Part shown: positions 8,714 through 17,871 of the stretch, in pieces
Layout of the letters: every line of letters begins with the position of its first letter
Numbering within the stretch: position 1 is the first letter of the stretch
From: Deltaproteobacteria bacterium
GTDB lineage: Bacteria; Desulfobacterota; Desulfuromonadia; Desulfuromonadales; BM103
Assembly: GCA_024636215.1 (NCBI GenBank)
Contig: JAGXHL010000068.1
Span: 1-59,268, forward strand
DNA: 59,268 nucleotides
Reading direction: 5' to 3'
The notes under the pieces: generated by a model
Database searches by the model: none
The model's input: only the letters and a program-made list of their open reading frames with translations
What the model was told of the DNA's origin: nothing
Position numbers and translations under genes: made by a program

Positions 8714-10336
8714 TTAAAGGCCCAACTGCTTGAAGAAGTCGTTGCCTTTGTCATCAACCAGAATGTAGGCGGGGAAATTCTGGACTTCGATCTTCCAGAC
8801 CGCTTCCATGCCGAGTTCCGGGAAGTCGATGCACTCGACCTTGGTGATGTTCTCGTCGGCGAGCAGGGCAGCCGGGCCACCGATGGAGCCGAGGTAGAAG
8901 CCGCCGAATTTGGCACAGGCATCGGTGACCTGCTGGGAGCGATTGCCCTTGGCGATCATGACCATTGATCCGCCATTCTCCTGCAGCAAGCCGACGTAAG
9001 AGTCCATACGGCCGGCAGTGGTCGGGCCGAAAGAGCCGGAGGGACGTCCCGGTGGAGTCTTGGCCGGACCGGCATAGTAGATCGGGTGTTTTTTAAGATA
9101 CTCTGGCAGTGGCTTGCCGCTATCGAGAATTTCCTTGAACTTGGCGTGGGCGATGTCGCGACCGACCACGATAGTGCCGTTGAGGAGCAGGGCGTCGCCG
9201 CACTTGAGCCTGGTCAGTTCGCCAAGAATGCTCTCCATCGGCTGGTTCAAATCGATTTTGGTGCCGTGCTCGTGTTTGGCCATGCGGTACTGCTCTGGCA
9301 ACAGTCGACCCGGATCGCGATCCATCTCTTCGACGAAGAGGCCGTCTTTGGTGATCTTGGCCTTGATGTTGCGGTCGGCAGAGCAGGAAACCGCCATGCC
9401 GAGAGGGCAGGAGGCGCCGTGACGCGGGAGGCGGATAACGCGGACATCGTGAGTGAAGTATTTGCCGCCGAACTGGGCGCCAATGCCGAGTTCCTGAGCC
9501 GCCTTCTGCAGTCTCTCTTCCATCTCAATATCACGGAAGGCCTGGCCATGATCGTTGCCTTGCGTCGGCAGGCCGTCAAGCTCCTTGGCGGTTGCCAGCT
9601 TAACCGTCTTCATAACCGCGTCAGCCGAGGTGCCGCCGATGACGAAGGCAAGGTGGTAGGGAGGGCAGGCGGCCGTACCGAGGGTCTTCATTTTGGCGAC
9701 CAGATAGTCAAACAGCTTCTCGGGGGTGAGCAGCGCCTTGGTCTCCTGAAAGAGCATGGTCTTGTTAGCGGAACCGCCGCCTTTGGCCATAAAGAGAAAC
9801 TTGTAAGCGTCACCTTCTGTGGCGAAGAGGTCGATCTGGGCCGGCAGGTTGGTGCCGGTGTTCTTCTCCTGGTACATGTCAAGAGCAACGGTCTGGCTGT
9901 AACGCAGATTCTCCTCGGTGTAGGTCTTGTAGATGCCCTTGGAAATGTACTCGGCATCATTGACACCAGTCCAAACCTGCTGGCCTTTTTTGGCGACGAC
10001 AGTAGCGGTACCTGTATCCTGGCAGGTCGGCAGCTCGAATTGGGCCGCAACCATGGCATTTTTTAAAAATGCCAAGGCCACACCCTTATCGTTGCGGGAG
10101 GCCTCCGGATCGGTCAGGATTTGGCCGACCTGGTCATTATGTTCCTTGCGGAGCAGGAAGGAGACGTCCTTCATGGCCGTGTTGGCAAGGACTGTGATCC
10201 CTTCGGGGTCAACCTTGAGCATGTCCTTGCCGTCGAAGTTGACGGTGCTGACGTACTTCTCCGAACCTTCAATCTTGTAGTAGCTGGTTTTGTCTGCCTC
10301 GACGGGAAGAGGGTTCTGGTAAAAAAAATCCGGCAT
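8714..10336 (-). CDS. fumA: Fumarate hydratase, class I (iron-sulfur)
   Basis: A 540-residue single-chain class I fumarase that interconverts fumarate and malate in the TCA cycle. Candidate [4Fe-4S] ligands are Cys105 (PTCQDTGT), Cys224 (AACPPYH) and Cys318 (AVSCSADR). Their spacings (119 and 94 residues) match those of characterised homologues. The C-terminal beta-subunit-like part ([12 protein letters not shown]) is fused, as in FumA/FumB. ATG 10336 was chosen because AGGAGA lies upstream and the family N-terminus begins there. An upstream in-frame extension reaches 10651 but looks non-coding. A sigma-70-like promoter lies at 10409-10437. Confidence 0.95.
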   Translation of the reverse strand: MPDFFYQNPLPVEADKTSYYKIEGSEKYVSTVNFDGKDMLKVDPEGITVLANTAMKDVSFLLRKEHNDQVGQILTDPEASRNDKGVALAFLKNAMVAAQFELPTCQDTGTATVVAKKGQQVWTGVNDAEYISKGIYKTYTEENLRYSQTVALDMYQEKNTGTNLPAQIDLFATEGDAYKFLFMAKGGGSANKTMLFQETKALLTPEKLFDYLVAKMKTLGTAACPPYHLAFVIGGTSADAVMKTVKLATAKELDGLPTQGNDHGQAFRDIEMEERLQKAAQELGIGAQFGGKYFTHDVRVIRLPRHGASCPLGMAVSCSADRNIKAKITKDGLFVEEMDRDPGRLLPEQYRMAKHEHGTKIDLNQPMESILGELTRLKCGDALLLNGTIVVGRDIAHAKFKEILDSGKPLPEYLKKHPIYYAGPAKTPPGRPSGSFGPTTAGRMDSYVGLLQENGGSMVMIAKGNRSQQVTDACAKFGGFYLGSIGGPAALLADENITKVECIDFPELGMEAVWKIEVQNFPAYILVDDKGNDFFKQLGL

Positions 10337-10408
10337 GATTTCTCTCCTTTGGATCGACATGAAATATATTCTATGGGACGCTTTGGTCCCGAACACAAAC
10401 CGCTTCAA

Positions 10409-10437
10409 AGTATAGCTAAAGTGTATACAGTTGTCGA
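10409..10437 (-). promoter_or_regulatory. Predicted sigma-70 promoter of the fumarase gene
   Basis: Read on the minus strand, TCGACA (10437-10432) is followed by a 17-bp spacer and TATACT (10414-10409). Each box matches the consensus at five of six positions. The start would be near 10402, leaving a leader of about 65 nt. Confidence 0.55.
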
Positions 10438-10443
10438 TAATTT

Positions 10444-10459
10444 GTTTCCGTCCGGAAAC
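10444..10459. promoter_or_regulatory. Perfect palindrome upstream of the fumarase promoter
   Basis: GTTTCCG-TC-CGGAAAC has perfect 7-bp arms. Its centre lies about 50 bp upstream of the predicted fumarase start, a usual position for an activator site. The related sites at 10567-10583 and 33431-33447 support an operator rather than chance. The regulator is unknown. Confidence 0.45.
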
Positions 10460-10566
10460 GGTTCTTTTTCGCCGATGCGGCGTCAATCTGTGGGCTGGCT
10501 TGTGCGGCGTACTGATGTACACCTCCGTGCCAGCCTTGATTTCCTTGCCTCGACGACAAATACCTC

Positions 10567-10583
10567 GTTTCCAGATCGAAAAC
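10567..10583. promoter_or_regulatory. Imperfect palindrome GTTTCC-N5-GAAAAC
   Basis: GTTTCCAGATCGAAAAC has outer arms GTTT/AAAC and a second matching C/G pair. The same 17 bases recur exactly at 33431-33447, with similar flanks (C-x-CG before, x-TCAC after). Confidence 0.4.
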
Positions 10584-10675
10584 TTCACTGAGTTGATTAA
10601 CCTTGCGCCAGGAGACTTCTGGAGGTCGGTTTGACTGTTTATAGCAGGCATGAACAGACGAATCGATCCTTTTGC

Positions 10676-10704
10676 TTGAAATCAACGGATGTTAAGCTTA
10701 TCCT
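10676..10704 (+). promoter_or_regulatory. Predicted sigma-70 promoter of ilvA
   Basis: TTGAAA (10676-10681), a 17-bp spacer and TATCCT (10699-10704). The predicted start near 10711 gives a leader of about 44 nt before ATG 10755. Confidence 0.5.
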
Positions 10705-10754
10705 CAGTCGGCAAACCCAATGTGTCTCTTTAAAGGTTGGACCAAGTTTCACCT

Positions 10755-12263
10755 ATGCAAAAACTACTCAAACAAATCCTTACTTCCAAGGTCTACGAAG
10801 CTGCCATCGAGACACCGCTCGAAGAGTCTGCAGTCCTTTCGCAGGCCCTGAATAATCGCATCCTGCTAAAGCGCGAGGACCTGCAACCGGTTTTTTCCTT
10901 CAAGTTGCGTGGGGCTTATAATCGGATTGCCAACCTCACCAAAGAAGAGCGGAACAAGGGGGTCATTACCGCTTCAGCGGGGAACCACGCTCAGGGGGTG
11001 GCTTTTTCCGGACAGAAGCTGGGAATCAAGACGACCATCGTGATGCCGGTGACAACACCCGCTATCAAGATCTCCGCAGTAAAATCTTACGGCGCGACAG
11101 TTGTCCTGTTTGGCGACAACTACTCGGAAGCCGCCGAACATTGTGCCTTGCTGATTGCGCAGTCTGGCATGATTTTTATCCCGCCATTCGATGATGAGTT
11201 GGTGATCGCCGGACAGGGAACCGTTGCCAATGAGCTGCTCAGACAGAGCGCAGGCAATATGGATGCAGTTTTTATTCCTGTGGGAGGCGGTGGTTTGATT
11301 GCAGGCATGGCGGTCTTTCTCAAGGCGCTCTGCCCTGAGGTCAAGGTCATCGGTGTCGAACCGATCGACAGTGATGCCATGGCCCGGTCCCTTGAGGCCG
11401 GTCGACGCATCAAGCTCGACTCTGTCGGTATCTTTGCCGATGGTGTCGCTGTTCGAGAAGTCGGCAAGCTGACTTTCGATCTCTGTCGCCAACATGTTGA
11501 TGAAATCATTCGTGTTGATACCGACGAGATTTGCAGCGCGATAAAAAGTGTCTACCAGGCAACCCGTTCCATTGTCGAGCCCGCCGGTGCACTTGCTCTG
11601 GCAGGTCTGAAGAAGTATGTATACACTCGGCAGATCAAAGATCAGACCCTGGTTGCAATCAACTCGGGCGCAAATATGAACTTTGATCGCCTGCGTTATG
11701 TTGCTGAACGCACTTTGAGTGGTGAAAAGAAGGAAGCCCTTTTTGCTGTAACCATCCCCGAGGAGCCTGGCTCTTTATTCCGTTTTTGCCGCGAGGTGAT
11801 AGGGGAGAGAAATATCACGGAGTTCAATTACCGTCTGTCCGGGCGGAAATCTGCTTATATCTTTGTTGGCATCTCCGTAGACGGCGATGAGCAACGACAA
11901 CTCTTCGGCAGGCAGTTGGCTGCGCATGGTTTCGAGAATGTCGACCTGACCGATAATGACCTGGCAAAGACTCATGTCCGCTACATGGTTGGCGGTCGTT
12001 CCAGCGATGTCCGTAGTGAGCGCCTGTTCCGTTTCTGGTTCCCTGAACGACCGGGATCGACGGCACGTTTTCTCGCAGCAATGGGTGCAGACTGGAATAT
12101 CTCTTTATTCCACTACCGGACGCAAGGCGGCGACTTCGGCAGGGTCCTTGTCGGCCTCGAGATCCCTTCAGGCCAGGAAGCACAATTGAAGTCTTTTCTC
12201 GACAATCTTGGCTATCGCTTTGTCGAGGAGTCTGAAAATCAGGCCTATCAGCTATTCCTTTGA
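10755..12263 (+). CDS. ilvA: Threonine dehydratase, biosynthetic (ACT domains)
   Basis: A 502-residue PLP enzyme that deaminates threonine to 2-oxobutyrate, the first step of isoleucine synthesis. The PLP lysine is K50 in FSFKLRGAYN. The conserved ASAGNHAQGVA and the phosphate loop PVGGGGLIAG are present. Two ACT-like regulatory units follow, starting near VTIPEEPGSLFRF and FWFPERPGSTARF, so it should be the isoleucine-inhibited long form. The start is uncertain: ATG 10755 has only a weak ribosome site, and an in-frame TTG at 10737 is possible. Confidence 0.94.
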   Translation: MQKLLKQILTSKVYEAAIETPLEESAVLSQALNNRILLKREDLQPVFSFKLRGAYNRIANLTKEERNKGVITASAGNHAQGVAFSGQKLGIKTTIVMPVTTPAIKISAVKSYGATVVLFGDNYSEAAEHCALLIAQSGMIFIPPFDDELVIAGQGTVANELLRQSAGNMDAVFIPVGGGGLIAGMAVFLKALCPEVKVIGVEPIDSDAMARSLEAGRRIKLDSVGIFADGVAVREVGKLTFDLCRQHVDEIIRVDTDEICSAIKSVYQATRSIVEPAGALALAGLKKYVYTRQIKDQTLVAINSGANMNFDRLRYVAERTLSGEKKEALFAVTIPEEPGSLFRFCREVIGERNITEFNYRLSGRKSAYIFVGISVDGDEQRQLFGRQLAAHGFENVDLTDNDLAKTHVRYMVGGRSSDVRSERLFRFWFPERPGSTARFLAAMGADWNISLFHYRTQGGDFGRVLVGLEIPSGQEAQLKSFLDNLGYRFVEESENQAYQLFL

Positions 12264-12280
12264 AATCCCTTGAAAAGTAA

Positions 12281-12309
12281 TTGACAGTTTTACTCAGGTA
12301 TGCTATCCG
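12281..12309 (+). promoter_or_regulatory. Predicted promoter of the cysE-isc cluster
   Basis: A perfect TTGACA (12281-12286), a 17-bp spacer and TATCCG (12304-12309), preceded by TGC (extended -10). It lies just after the ilvA stop and about 75 bp before cysE. Confidence 0.55.
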
Positions 12310-12383
12310 TTGAACATGCTCGAAGCCGGCAGCAGTTGTGCCGGTATTTTTACAGGAAACGGGACTAGGAGGACATACTTAAA

Positions 12384-13175
12384 GTGTTTGCCAAGATTCG
12401 AGAAGACATCTATTCGGTATTCGATCGAGACCCTGCAGCGCGTAGTGTTCTGGAGATTATTTTCTGCTATCCGGGGTTGCATGCGGTTTGGTTCTATCGT
12501 GTTGCACATTGGTTCTGGACCCATGAACTCTACTTCTTAGGTCGTTTTACCTCCCATATCGCTCGTTTCCTGACCGGCATTGAAATCCATCCTGGAGCCA
12601 AAATAGGTGAAAAATTCTTTATCGACCATGGCATGGGTGTTGTCATCGGTGAAACGGCTGAAATCGGCAACAATGTCACCCTCTATCATGGCGTGACGCT
12701 TGGTGGGGTCACCTGGGACAAGGTCAAGCGTCACCCGACCGTTGACGATAACGTCGTTATCGGCTCCGGCGCCAAGGTCCTGGGACCTTTCAGAGTCGGT
12801 AAAGACTCCAAAATAGGCTCCAACTCGGTTGTTGTGAAGGAAGTCCCGGAGAACTCCTCCGTTGTCGGTATTCCCGGTCGTGTCGTTATGCAGGAAGAAA
12901 AGAAAGTTGAGAAGGTCCGCCCGGATTTGGAGCATGGCAAGATGCCAGACCCCGAAGCCAAGGCGATCAGCTGTCTTTTCGACCAGATTCGCGCCCTCGA
13001 AAAGAAGGTTGAGGATTTAACCGGTCGTCTGGAAAAAGCTGAATCGAAACCTGTGGCCAGACGCAGCACGGCGAAAAACTCTGCCGCAAAATCGACAAGC
13101 AAGGCTCCTGCGGGGAAAAAGAACTCTGCAGCAACAACCGCTCGAACCCGTAAAAGGGAGAAGAGTGAGGCATAG
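12384..13175 (+). CDS. cysE: Serine O-acetyltransferase with Lys/Ala-rich tail
   Basis: Acetylates serine to O-acetylserine, the carbon skeleton for cysteine. The N-terminal helical part and left-handed beta-helix hexapeptide repeats are clear ([38 protein letters not shown]). The catalytic His-Asp region is in place. AGGAGG at 12367-12372 supports the GTG start at 12384. After about residue 200 there is a coiled-coil segment, then a 45-residue Lys/Ala/Ser-rich tail that most CysE proteins lack. The gene heads the iscR-iscS-iscU cluster, so cysteine synthesis sits directly before cysteine desulfuration. Confidence 0.94.
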   Translation: MFAKIREDIYSVFDRDPAARSVLEIIFCYPGLHAVWFYRVAHWFWTHELYFLGRFTSHIARFLTGIEIHPGAKIGEKFFIDHGMGVVIGETAEIGNNVTLYHGVTLGGVTWDKVKRHPTVDDNVVIGSGAKVLGPFRVGKDSKIGSNSVVVKEVPENSSVVGIPGRVVMQEEKKVEKVRPDLEHGKMPDPEAKAISCLFDQIRALEKKVEDLTGRLEKAESKPVARRSTAKNSAAKSTSKAPAGKKNSAATTARTRKREKSEA

Positions 13176-13181
13176 AACACG

Positions 13182-13604
13182 ATGCGCATGTCAACAAAAG
13201 CCCAGTATGCTGTCAGGGCCATGGTTAATCTGAATCTGCATTCAGAAGGTGAGCCGGTCTCTTTACGCGATATATCGCTGCGTGAAAGTATCTCTTTAAC
13301 TTACCTTGAGCAACTCTTTGTCAAGCTTCGTCGCGGTCAGATCGTCAAAAGTGTGCGCGGTCCGGGTGGTGGTTACCTGCTGGCCAGACCGGCGAAGGAT
13401 ATTCAGGTTGATGAAATCATCGACAGTGTCGAAGAATCACTGGTGCCGGTCTCCTGTATGGACGCAAAAAACGGTTGTGCCTGTGATGATCAGTGTGTCA
13501 CTCACAATGTCTGGCACGGTCTGGGTGAACGGATTCGACAGTTTCTCTCATCGATAACTCTTGCCGACCTCACAGATGAGGCCAAGAGCAAATTAAAGCA
13601 TTAA
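13182..13604 (+). CDS. iscR: Rrf2-family iron-sulfur regulator IscR
   Basis: A 140-residue winged-helix repressor of the Rrf2 family (STKAQYAVRAMVNL at the N-terminus, VRGPGGGYLLARP in the wing). Cysteines 92, 99, 101 and 105 form the expected region for a [2Fe-2S] cluster. It probably senses cluster status and controls this isc cluster, which it opens together with cysE. It starts 6 bp after cysE, with GAGG upstream. Confidence 0.92.
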   Translation: MRMSTKAQYAVRAMVNLNLHSEGEPVSLRDISLRESISLTYLEQLFVKLRRGQIVKSVRGPGGGYLLARPAKDIQVDEIIDSVEESLVPVSCMDAKNGCACDDQCVTHNVWHGLGERIRQFLSSITLADLTDEAKSKLKH

Positions 13605-13623
13605 ACTGCCGGAGGATTGATCG

Positions 13624-14838
13624 TTGAACCAGATTTATTTGGATTACAATGCTACTTCACCCGTAAGGCCTGAAGTCCTTGATGTTATGCTGCCCTATTA
13701 CAAGGAACAGTTCGGTAACCCCTCGAGCGTCCATTGGGCGGGTCGTCAAGTCTCCGGTGCCCTGGAAAAAGCCCGTGAACAGGTCGCCACCCTGATCAAT
13801 GCTTCGCCTGCAGAGATCGTTTTTGTCTCCTGCGGCAGCGAGGGTGACAACATGGCCATCAAGGGATCGCTTGAGCCACTCAAAGCGAAGGGTAATCATA
13901 TCATTACCACGGCTGTTGAACATCCCGCTGTCCTGGAAACCTGCCAGGCCCTGGAAAAAGATGGCTATGCCGTGACTTATCTGCCGGTCAACAAAGATGG
14001 CCAACTCGATCTGGCCGATCTCGAAAAGGCCATTACGGACAAGACCATTCTGATCTCGATCATGTGGGCCAATAATGAAACCGGCAACCTTTACCCCATC
14101 GAAGCTATCGGTAAAATTGCCAAAAAATACAATATCCGCTTTCATACCGATGCGGTACAGGCCGTTGGCAAGGTTCCGGTTGATGTGCAGAAAGCCAATC
14201 TGGATCTTCTGGTGCTCTCCGGTCATAAGATCGGCGCACCCAAGGGTGTTGGAGCCATCTACATCCGACGGGGTACACGTATGACGACCTTCATGCATGG
14301 TGGTCATCAGGAGCGCAACCGTCGCGCCGGGACTCAGAATGTTGCCGGAATTGTTGGCCTGGGCAAGGCCTGTGAGATGGCTGCTGCCGAGCTTGATGAA
14401 TATTACCAGAGGGTTCGTGCTTTGCGTGACCGCCTGGAGGATGGTGTTTTGAGCCAGGTCCCGGATATCAAGTTGAACGGCACGCCCGATCGTGATGATC
14501 GTCTACCGAATACGCTGAATGTCAGCTTTGCTTATATCGAAGGGGAGTCCTTGCTGCTCAACCTCGATATGTTCGGTATCGCTGCCTCTTCCGGGTCTGC
14601 TTGTACCTCAGGTTCTCTCGAACCATCCCATGTTATGGGCGCGATGTGCGTAGAAGTCACCCTGGCCCATTCGAGTACGCGTTTCAGCCTCGGACCGGAA
14701 ACCACGGAAGCGGAAATTGATAAAGTCCTGGAGGTTTTGCCTGCGACAGTGCAGCGCCTCCGCGATATGAGCCCGTTATATAATTGCGGAAAGACTGCCG
14801 AAGGCTGCGAGACCTGCGAAACGGTACGCAGAATCTAA
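13624..14838 (+). CDS. iscS: Cysteine desulfurase (NifS/IscS type)
   Basis: A 404-residue class V PLP aminotransferase that takes sulfur from cysteine for Fe-S clusters and tRNA thiolation. It has the PLP lysine K202 (SGHKIGAPKG) and the active cysteine C327 in SSGSACTSGSLEPSHV. The N-terminus YLDYNATSPVRPEV is typical. GGAGG at 13612-13616 supports a TTG start. It lies between iscR and iscU, and mnmA downstream is a likely sulfur consumer. Confidence 0.95.
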   Translation: MNQIYLDYNATSPVRPEVLDVMLPYYKEQFGNPSSVHWAGRQVSGALEKAREQVATLINASPAEIVFVSCGSEGDNMAIKGSLEPLKAKGNHIITTAVEHPAVLETCQALEKDGYAVTYLPVNKDGQLDLADLEKAITDKTILISIMWANNETGNLYPIEAIGKIAKKYNIRFHTDAVQAVGKVPVDVQKANLDLLVLSGHKIGAPKGVGAIYIRRGTRMTTFMHGGHQERNRRAGTQNVAGIVGLGKACEMAAAELDEYYQRVRALRDRLEDGVLSQVPDIKLNGTPDRDDRLPNTLNVSFAYIEGESLLLNLDMFGIAASSGSACTSGSLEPSHVMGAMCVEVTLAHSSTRFSLGPETTEAEIDKVLEVLPATVQRLRDMSPLYNCGKTAEGCETCETVRRI

Positions 14839-14874
14839 CCGGTCAGCATCAGGATATGTTGAAGGAGATTATAT

Positions 14875-15243
14875 ATGTACACAGATAAGGTCATGGACCA
14901 TTTCACCAACCCGCGTAACGTGGGAGAGATCGAAGACGCCAACGGGGTTGGGGAAGTCGGCAACGCCTCCTGCGGCGACATCATGAAGATCTTTCTCAAA
15001 GTTGAAAACAATATTATTCAGGACGTCAAGTTCAAGACTTTTGGCTGCGGCGCGGCCATCGCCACCTCCTCCATGGTGACGGAAATGGCGATCGGCAAGA
15101 CCATCGACGAAGCGCTTGAGTTGAGCAACCAGGCTGTCGCAGAAGCCCTGGACGGCCTTCCTGCCCAGAAGATGCACTGTTCCAACCTGGCTGCCGACGC
15201 ATTGCATGAAGCGATCAAGAACTACAAGGCGGAGAATGGTTAA
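14875..15243 (+). CDS. iscU: Iron-sulfur cluster scaffold IscU/NifU-like
   Basis: A 122-residue scaffold on which [2Fe-2S] and [4Fe-4S] clusters are built. The three ligand cysteines are in NASCGD, FGCGAAIA and MHCSNLA, and the neighbouring Asp is kept. AAGGAG precedes the ATG. The usual hscBA and fdx genes are absent, so this is a short isc cluster of the deltaproteobacterial kind. Confidence 0.95.
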   Translation: MYTDKVMDHFTNPRNVGEIEDANGVGEVGNASCGDIMKIFLKVENNIIQDVKFKTFGCGAAIATSSMVTEMAIGKTIDEALELSNQAVAEALDGLPAQKMHCSNLAADALHEAIKNYKAENG

Positions 15244-15256
15244 GCGAAACAAGATG

Positions 15257-15358
15257 CTAGCTGTAAGGCTTTAGGGCTTTAGGGCTGTAAGCTGTAAGGT
15301 TTAAACCTTGAGGCCTTACAGCCTTATTGCTTTACAGCCTTACAGCCTTACAGCCTAG
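15257..15358. repeat. Inverted arrays of GGCTGTAA-type repeats between iscU and mnmA
   Basis: The left half (15260-15300) carries GCTGTAAGG/GGCTTTA units. The right half (15313-15355) carries the complementary CCTTACAGC units. The two can fold into a long imperfect hairpin of about 40-bp arms around TTTAAACCTTGAGG. The family is the one seen at 8617-8648 and 32860-32899. Confidence 0.9.
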
Positions 15359-15366
15359 GTCCTTAA

Positions 15367-16452
15367 ATGTTTGAACCCGGTAAAAAAGTTGTTGTCGCCA
15401 TGAGTGGCGGGGTCGATTCGTCGGTCGCGGCAGCTTTGCTCAAAGAGCAGGGTTGCGAGGTGGTCGGCGTGACCATGCAGATCTGGGATTATTCCAGATT
15501 TACCGATCAACATGGCGAAAGTTTCGGCTCCTGCTGCTCCCTGGACGATGTCTATGATGCCCGCCGGGTTGCTGAATCTCTCGATATCCCTTTCTACGTG
15601 GTTAATTTTGAAAAACAGTTTGAAAAGCAGGTGATCGAGCGCTTCTGTGACGACTACTTTAGCGGTCGGACGCCCAATCCTTGCGTTATCTGCAACCAGG
15701 TTCTCAAGTTTGACATTCTGCTGCGCCGTGCCCTTGAACTGCAAGCGGACTACCTGGTGACAGGGCATTACGCACAGCTGGTTGAGGAGAAGGGTGCCCT
15801 GGCATTGAAGAAAGCGCAGGATCGCAACAAGGATCAGAGCTACTTCCTTTACACCTTGACCCGGGGACAGATGCAGTCTGTACGTTTTCCACTGGGCGGC
15901 ATGACCAAGGCAGAGGTGCGCGCTCATGCCGCGCGGCTGGGCCTCAAGGTTGCCGAAAAAGCCGAAAGTCAGGATATCTGTTTCGTGCCGGATGGAGATT
16001 ACGTCCGTTTCCTTGAGGAGCAACGCGGTTCCGGCAGCATGAACGGCGAAATTGTTCACGTCGGCGGCAAGGTGCTCGGCCAGCACCAGGGGACCTACCG
16101 TTACACGATCGGTCAGCGTCGTGGCCTTGGCCTCTCCTGGCCGCAGCCGCTCTACGTGGTCGCTATCGATGCAGAGAAGCGTAAGGTCATTGTTGGTGAA
16201 AAACAATTTCTCGCCAGATCTCATTGTCGTGTTGTTGACATCAACTGGCTGATTGATGCACCCAAAGAGCCGCTCGAAGCGGCTTGCCGCATTCGTTACC
16301 GGCATCAGGAAGTGCCGTCTCTGATCACGATCCTTGCTGATGGGTCAGCCCGGGTTGATTTCAAAGCGCCCCAGAGTGGGGTAACTCCCGGCCAGGCCGC
16401 AGTCTTTTACGATGGCGATCGGGTTTTGGGTGGTGGATGCATTGACACATGA
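15367..16452 (+). CDS. mnmA: tRNA 2-thiouridylase MnmA
   Basis: Thiolates U34 of Lys, Glu and Gln tRNAs. The PP-loop is SGGVDSS at residues 13-19. The two catalytic cysteines are C106 (NPCVICNQ) and C205 ([10 protein letters not shown]). Length (361 aa) and the C-terminal beta-barrel part ([11 protein letters not shown]) are normal. Its position after iscS-iscU fits the use of desulfurase sulfur. The upstream gap is filled with inverted octamer repeats, and no good ribosome site is visible. Confidence 0.95.
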   Translation: MFEPGKKVVVAMSGGVDSSVAAALLKEQGCEVVGVTMQIWDYSRFTDQHGESFGSCCSLDDVYDARRVAESLDIPFYVVNFEKQFEKQVIERFCDDYFSGRTPNPCVICNQVLKFDILLRRALELQADYLVTGHYAQLVEEKGALALKKAQDRNKDQSYFLYTLTRGQMQSVRFPLGGMTKAEVRAHAARLGLKVAEKAESQDICFVPDGDYVRFLEEQRGSGSMNGEIVHVGGKVLGQHQGTYRYTIGQRRGLGLSWPQPLYVVAIDAEKRKVIVGEKQFLARSHCRVVDINWLIDAPKEPLEAACRIRYRHQEVPSLITILADGSARVDFKAPQSGVTPGQAAVFYDGDRVLGGGCIDT

Positions 16453-16460
16453 ATCTTGGG

Positions 16461-16571
16461 GCGAGTAGCGAGTCGCGCGTAGCGAGAAAGACCAGAAAAA
16501 AGAACAGACTTTACGATGAGTAGTCATACCAATATCTCAAATCCCGCCACGCGGCACGCGCCACGCGCCAC
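16461..16571. repeat. GCG(A)GTA / GCGCCAC heptamer repeats across the start of mtaB
   Basis: GTAGCGA-type units lie at 16461-16486. The opposite-strand GCGCCAC units lie at 16545-16571. The second block is inside the mtaB reading frame and encodes ATRHAPRAT. Confidence 0.85.
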
Positions 16572-17856
16572 TGTCTCCTTCGCCACCTTGGGATGTAAAA
16601 CCAACCAGTTTGAATCTGCGTCGATGCAGGAGTCTTTACAGCTTGCAGGCTACCAGGTCATCCCGTTTGATGAGGGTGCTGAGTTGGTGATTGTCAACAC
16701 CTGTACGGTGACCAACGCGACCGATGCCCAGTCACGCAACCTGATTCGTCGCGCGCGCAGGCTGAATGCTGCTTGCCGGGTGGTTGTGACAGGCTGTTAC
16801 GCACAGGTCGACCCGAAGTCTCTCCAGCAGCTCCCGGGTGTGAGCCTGGTGCTTGGCAACGAAGAGAAACAGCGCCTCCTGGACTATCTGACAGAAGAGC
16901 ACACGACAACGGCCATTGCCGTCTCGGATATCCGTGCGGTCGAGAATGTCTGTCTGCCGCCTTTGACTTCTTTTGCCGGCCGCAGTCGCGCTTTCGTGCA
17001 GATTCAAAACGGCTGCGATGCGTTTTGCAGTTACTGTATTATCCCCTACGCACGTGGCGCCAGTCGTTCTGCTGCCCCCGATGATATCCTGCAGCAGATT
17101 GAGGCCCTGGTCACATCCGGTTACCAGGAGATTGTTCTCACCGGCATCCATATTGGCGGTTACGGGACAGATCTCGCCTCATCCCTCTGCCTGAACGAAC
17201 TTGTGCGCAGAATTGAAACGGCAACCGGCGTCCAGCGTTTGAGGCTTGGCTCGATCGAGCCGACAGAGCTGACAGAGGAGCTGCTTGCAACAATCGCTTC
17301 ATCAAAAGTTATCTGCCCCCACTTGCATATCCCGTTGCAGGCTGGCAATGACCATGTTCTGCAGCGTATGAAACGAACCTACGACACGGAATTTTTCGCA
17401 CGATTGCTTGAGCGGATCAGAACGGCAATGCCTGCCGCAGCGATCTGTCTTGATGTGATAACCGGCTTTCCAGGTGAGACGGAGGACGAATTTGCGAGTG
17501 CCTTCGATTTTATCTCAAGTTTACCGGTGACGGATTTGCATGTTTTTCCCTACAGCAAGCGCCCAGGTACCCCCGCTGCCAACTTTCCAGACCAGGTCCC
17601 TGGCCACATCAGCAAGCAAAGAGCCGAACAACTGCGTCTGCTTGCCGGACAAAAATACCGTTCGTTCGCAACGGGTTTTATCGGTCAGGATGTGGAAGTC
17701 GTAGTCGAATCAGGTATGAAGGACGGGCTTCTCATGGGTGTGTCACGAAATTATCTTGATATTCGTTTCTGCGGAGAAGAAAATCTTTCTGGTCAATGTG
17801 TCATGGTCAAACCTGTCTCCTGGCAAGGTGAGGTTCTGCATGCTAAACACCTGTGA
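16516..17856 (+). CDS. mtaB: tRNA t6A37 methylthiotransferase MtaB
   Basis: A 446-residue MiaB-like radical SAM enzyme expected to convert t6A37 to ms2t6A37. UPF0004 cysteines occur in ATLGCKTNQ, NTCTVTN and TGCYAQ. The radical SAM cluster is C167-C171-C174 (CDAFCSYC). The C-terminus is TRAM-like. Homologues usually start just before the FATLGCK segment. Here about 20 extra residues precede it, of which nine come from a tandem DNA repeat. No later start codon exists before LGCK, so the repeat seems to be translated. Confidence 0.92.
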   Translation: MSSHTNISNPATRHAPRATVSFATLGCKTNQFESASMQESLQLAGYQVIPFDEGAELVIVNTCTVTNATDAQSRNLIRRARRLNAACRVVVTGCYAQVDPKSLQQLPGVSLVLGNEEKQRLLDYLTEEHTTTAIAVSDIRAVENVCLPPLTSFAGRSRAFVQIQNGCDAFCSYCIIPYARGASRSAAPDDILQQIEALVTSGYQEIVLTGIHIGGYGTDLASSLCLNELVRRIETATGVQRLRLGSIEPTELTEELLATIASSKVICPHLHIPLQAGNDHVLQRMKRTYDTEFFARLLERIRTAMPAAAICLDVITGFPGETEDEFASAFDFISSLPVTDLHVFPYSKRPGTPAANFPDQVPGHISKQRAEQLRLLAGQKYRSFATGFIGQDVEVVVESGMKDGLLMGVSRNYLDIRFCGEENLSGQCVMVKPVSWQGEVLHAKHL

Positions 17857-17871
17857 GACATAAAAAAAACT

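Larger units (their letters stand above)
10337..10754. other. Divergent control region between fumarase and ilvA
   Basis: A 418-bp stretch with no credible gene. It holds the fumarase promoter, the ilvA promoter and two related palindromes (10444-10459 and 10567-10583). Short inverted repeats such as GGGAC-GCTTTG-GTCCC at 10375-10390 are also present. The rest shows no recognised feature. Confidence 0.6.

Noticed and set aside
9086..10066. 326-residue plus-strand reading frame
   Set aside because: It is the antisense of the fumarase gene, with no recognisable domain.
10444..10470. Rho-independent terminator at the GTTTCCG/CGGAAAC palindrome
   Set aside because: The arms are separated by only two bases and the T-run starts three bases later after GGTTC. 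The location between divergent genes fits an operator better.
10337..10651. N-terminal extension of fumarase by 105 residues
   Set aside because: It runs through promoter-like DNA. Codon content looks random, and the good ribosome site and family start are at 10336.
15355..16305. 316-residue minus-strand reading frame
   Set aside because: Antisense shadow of mnmA.
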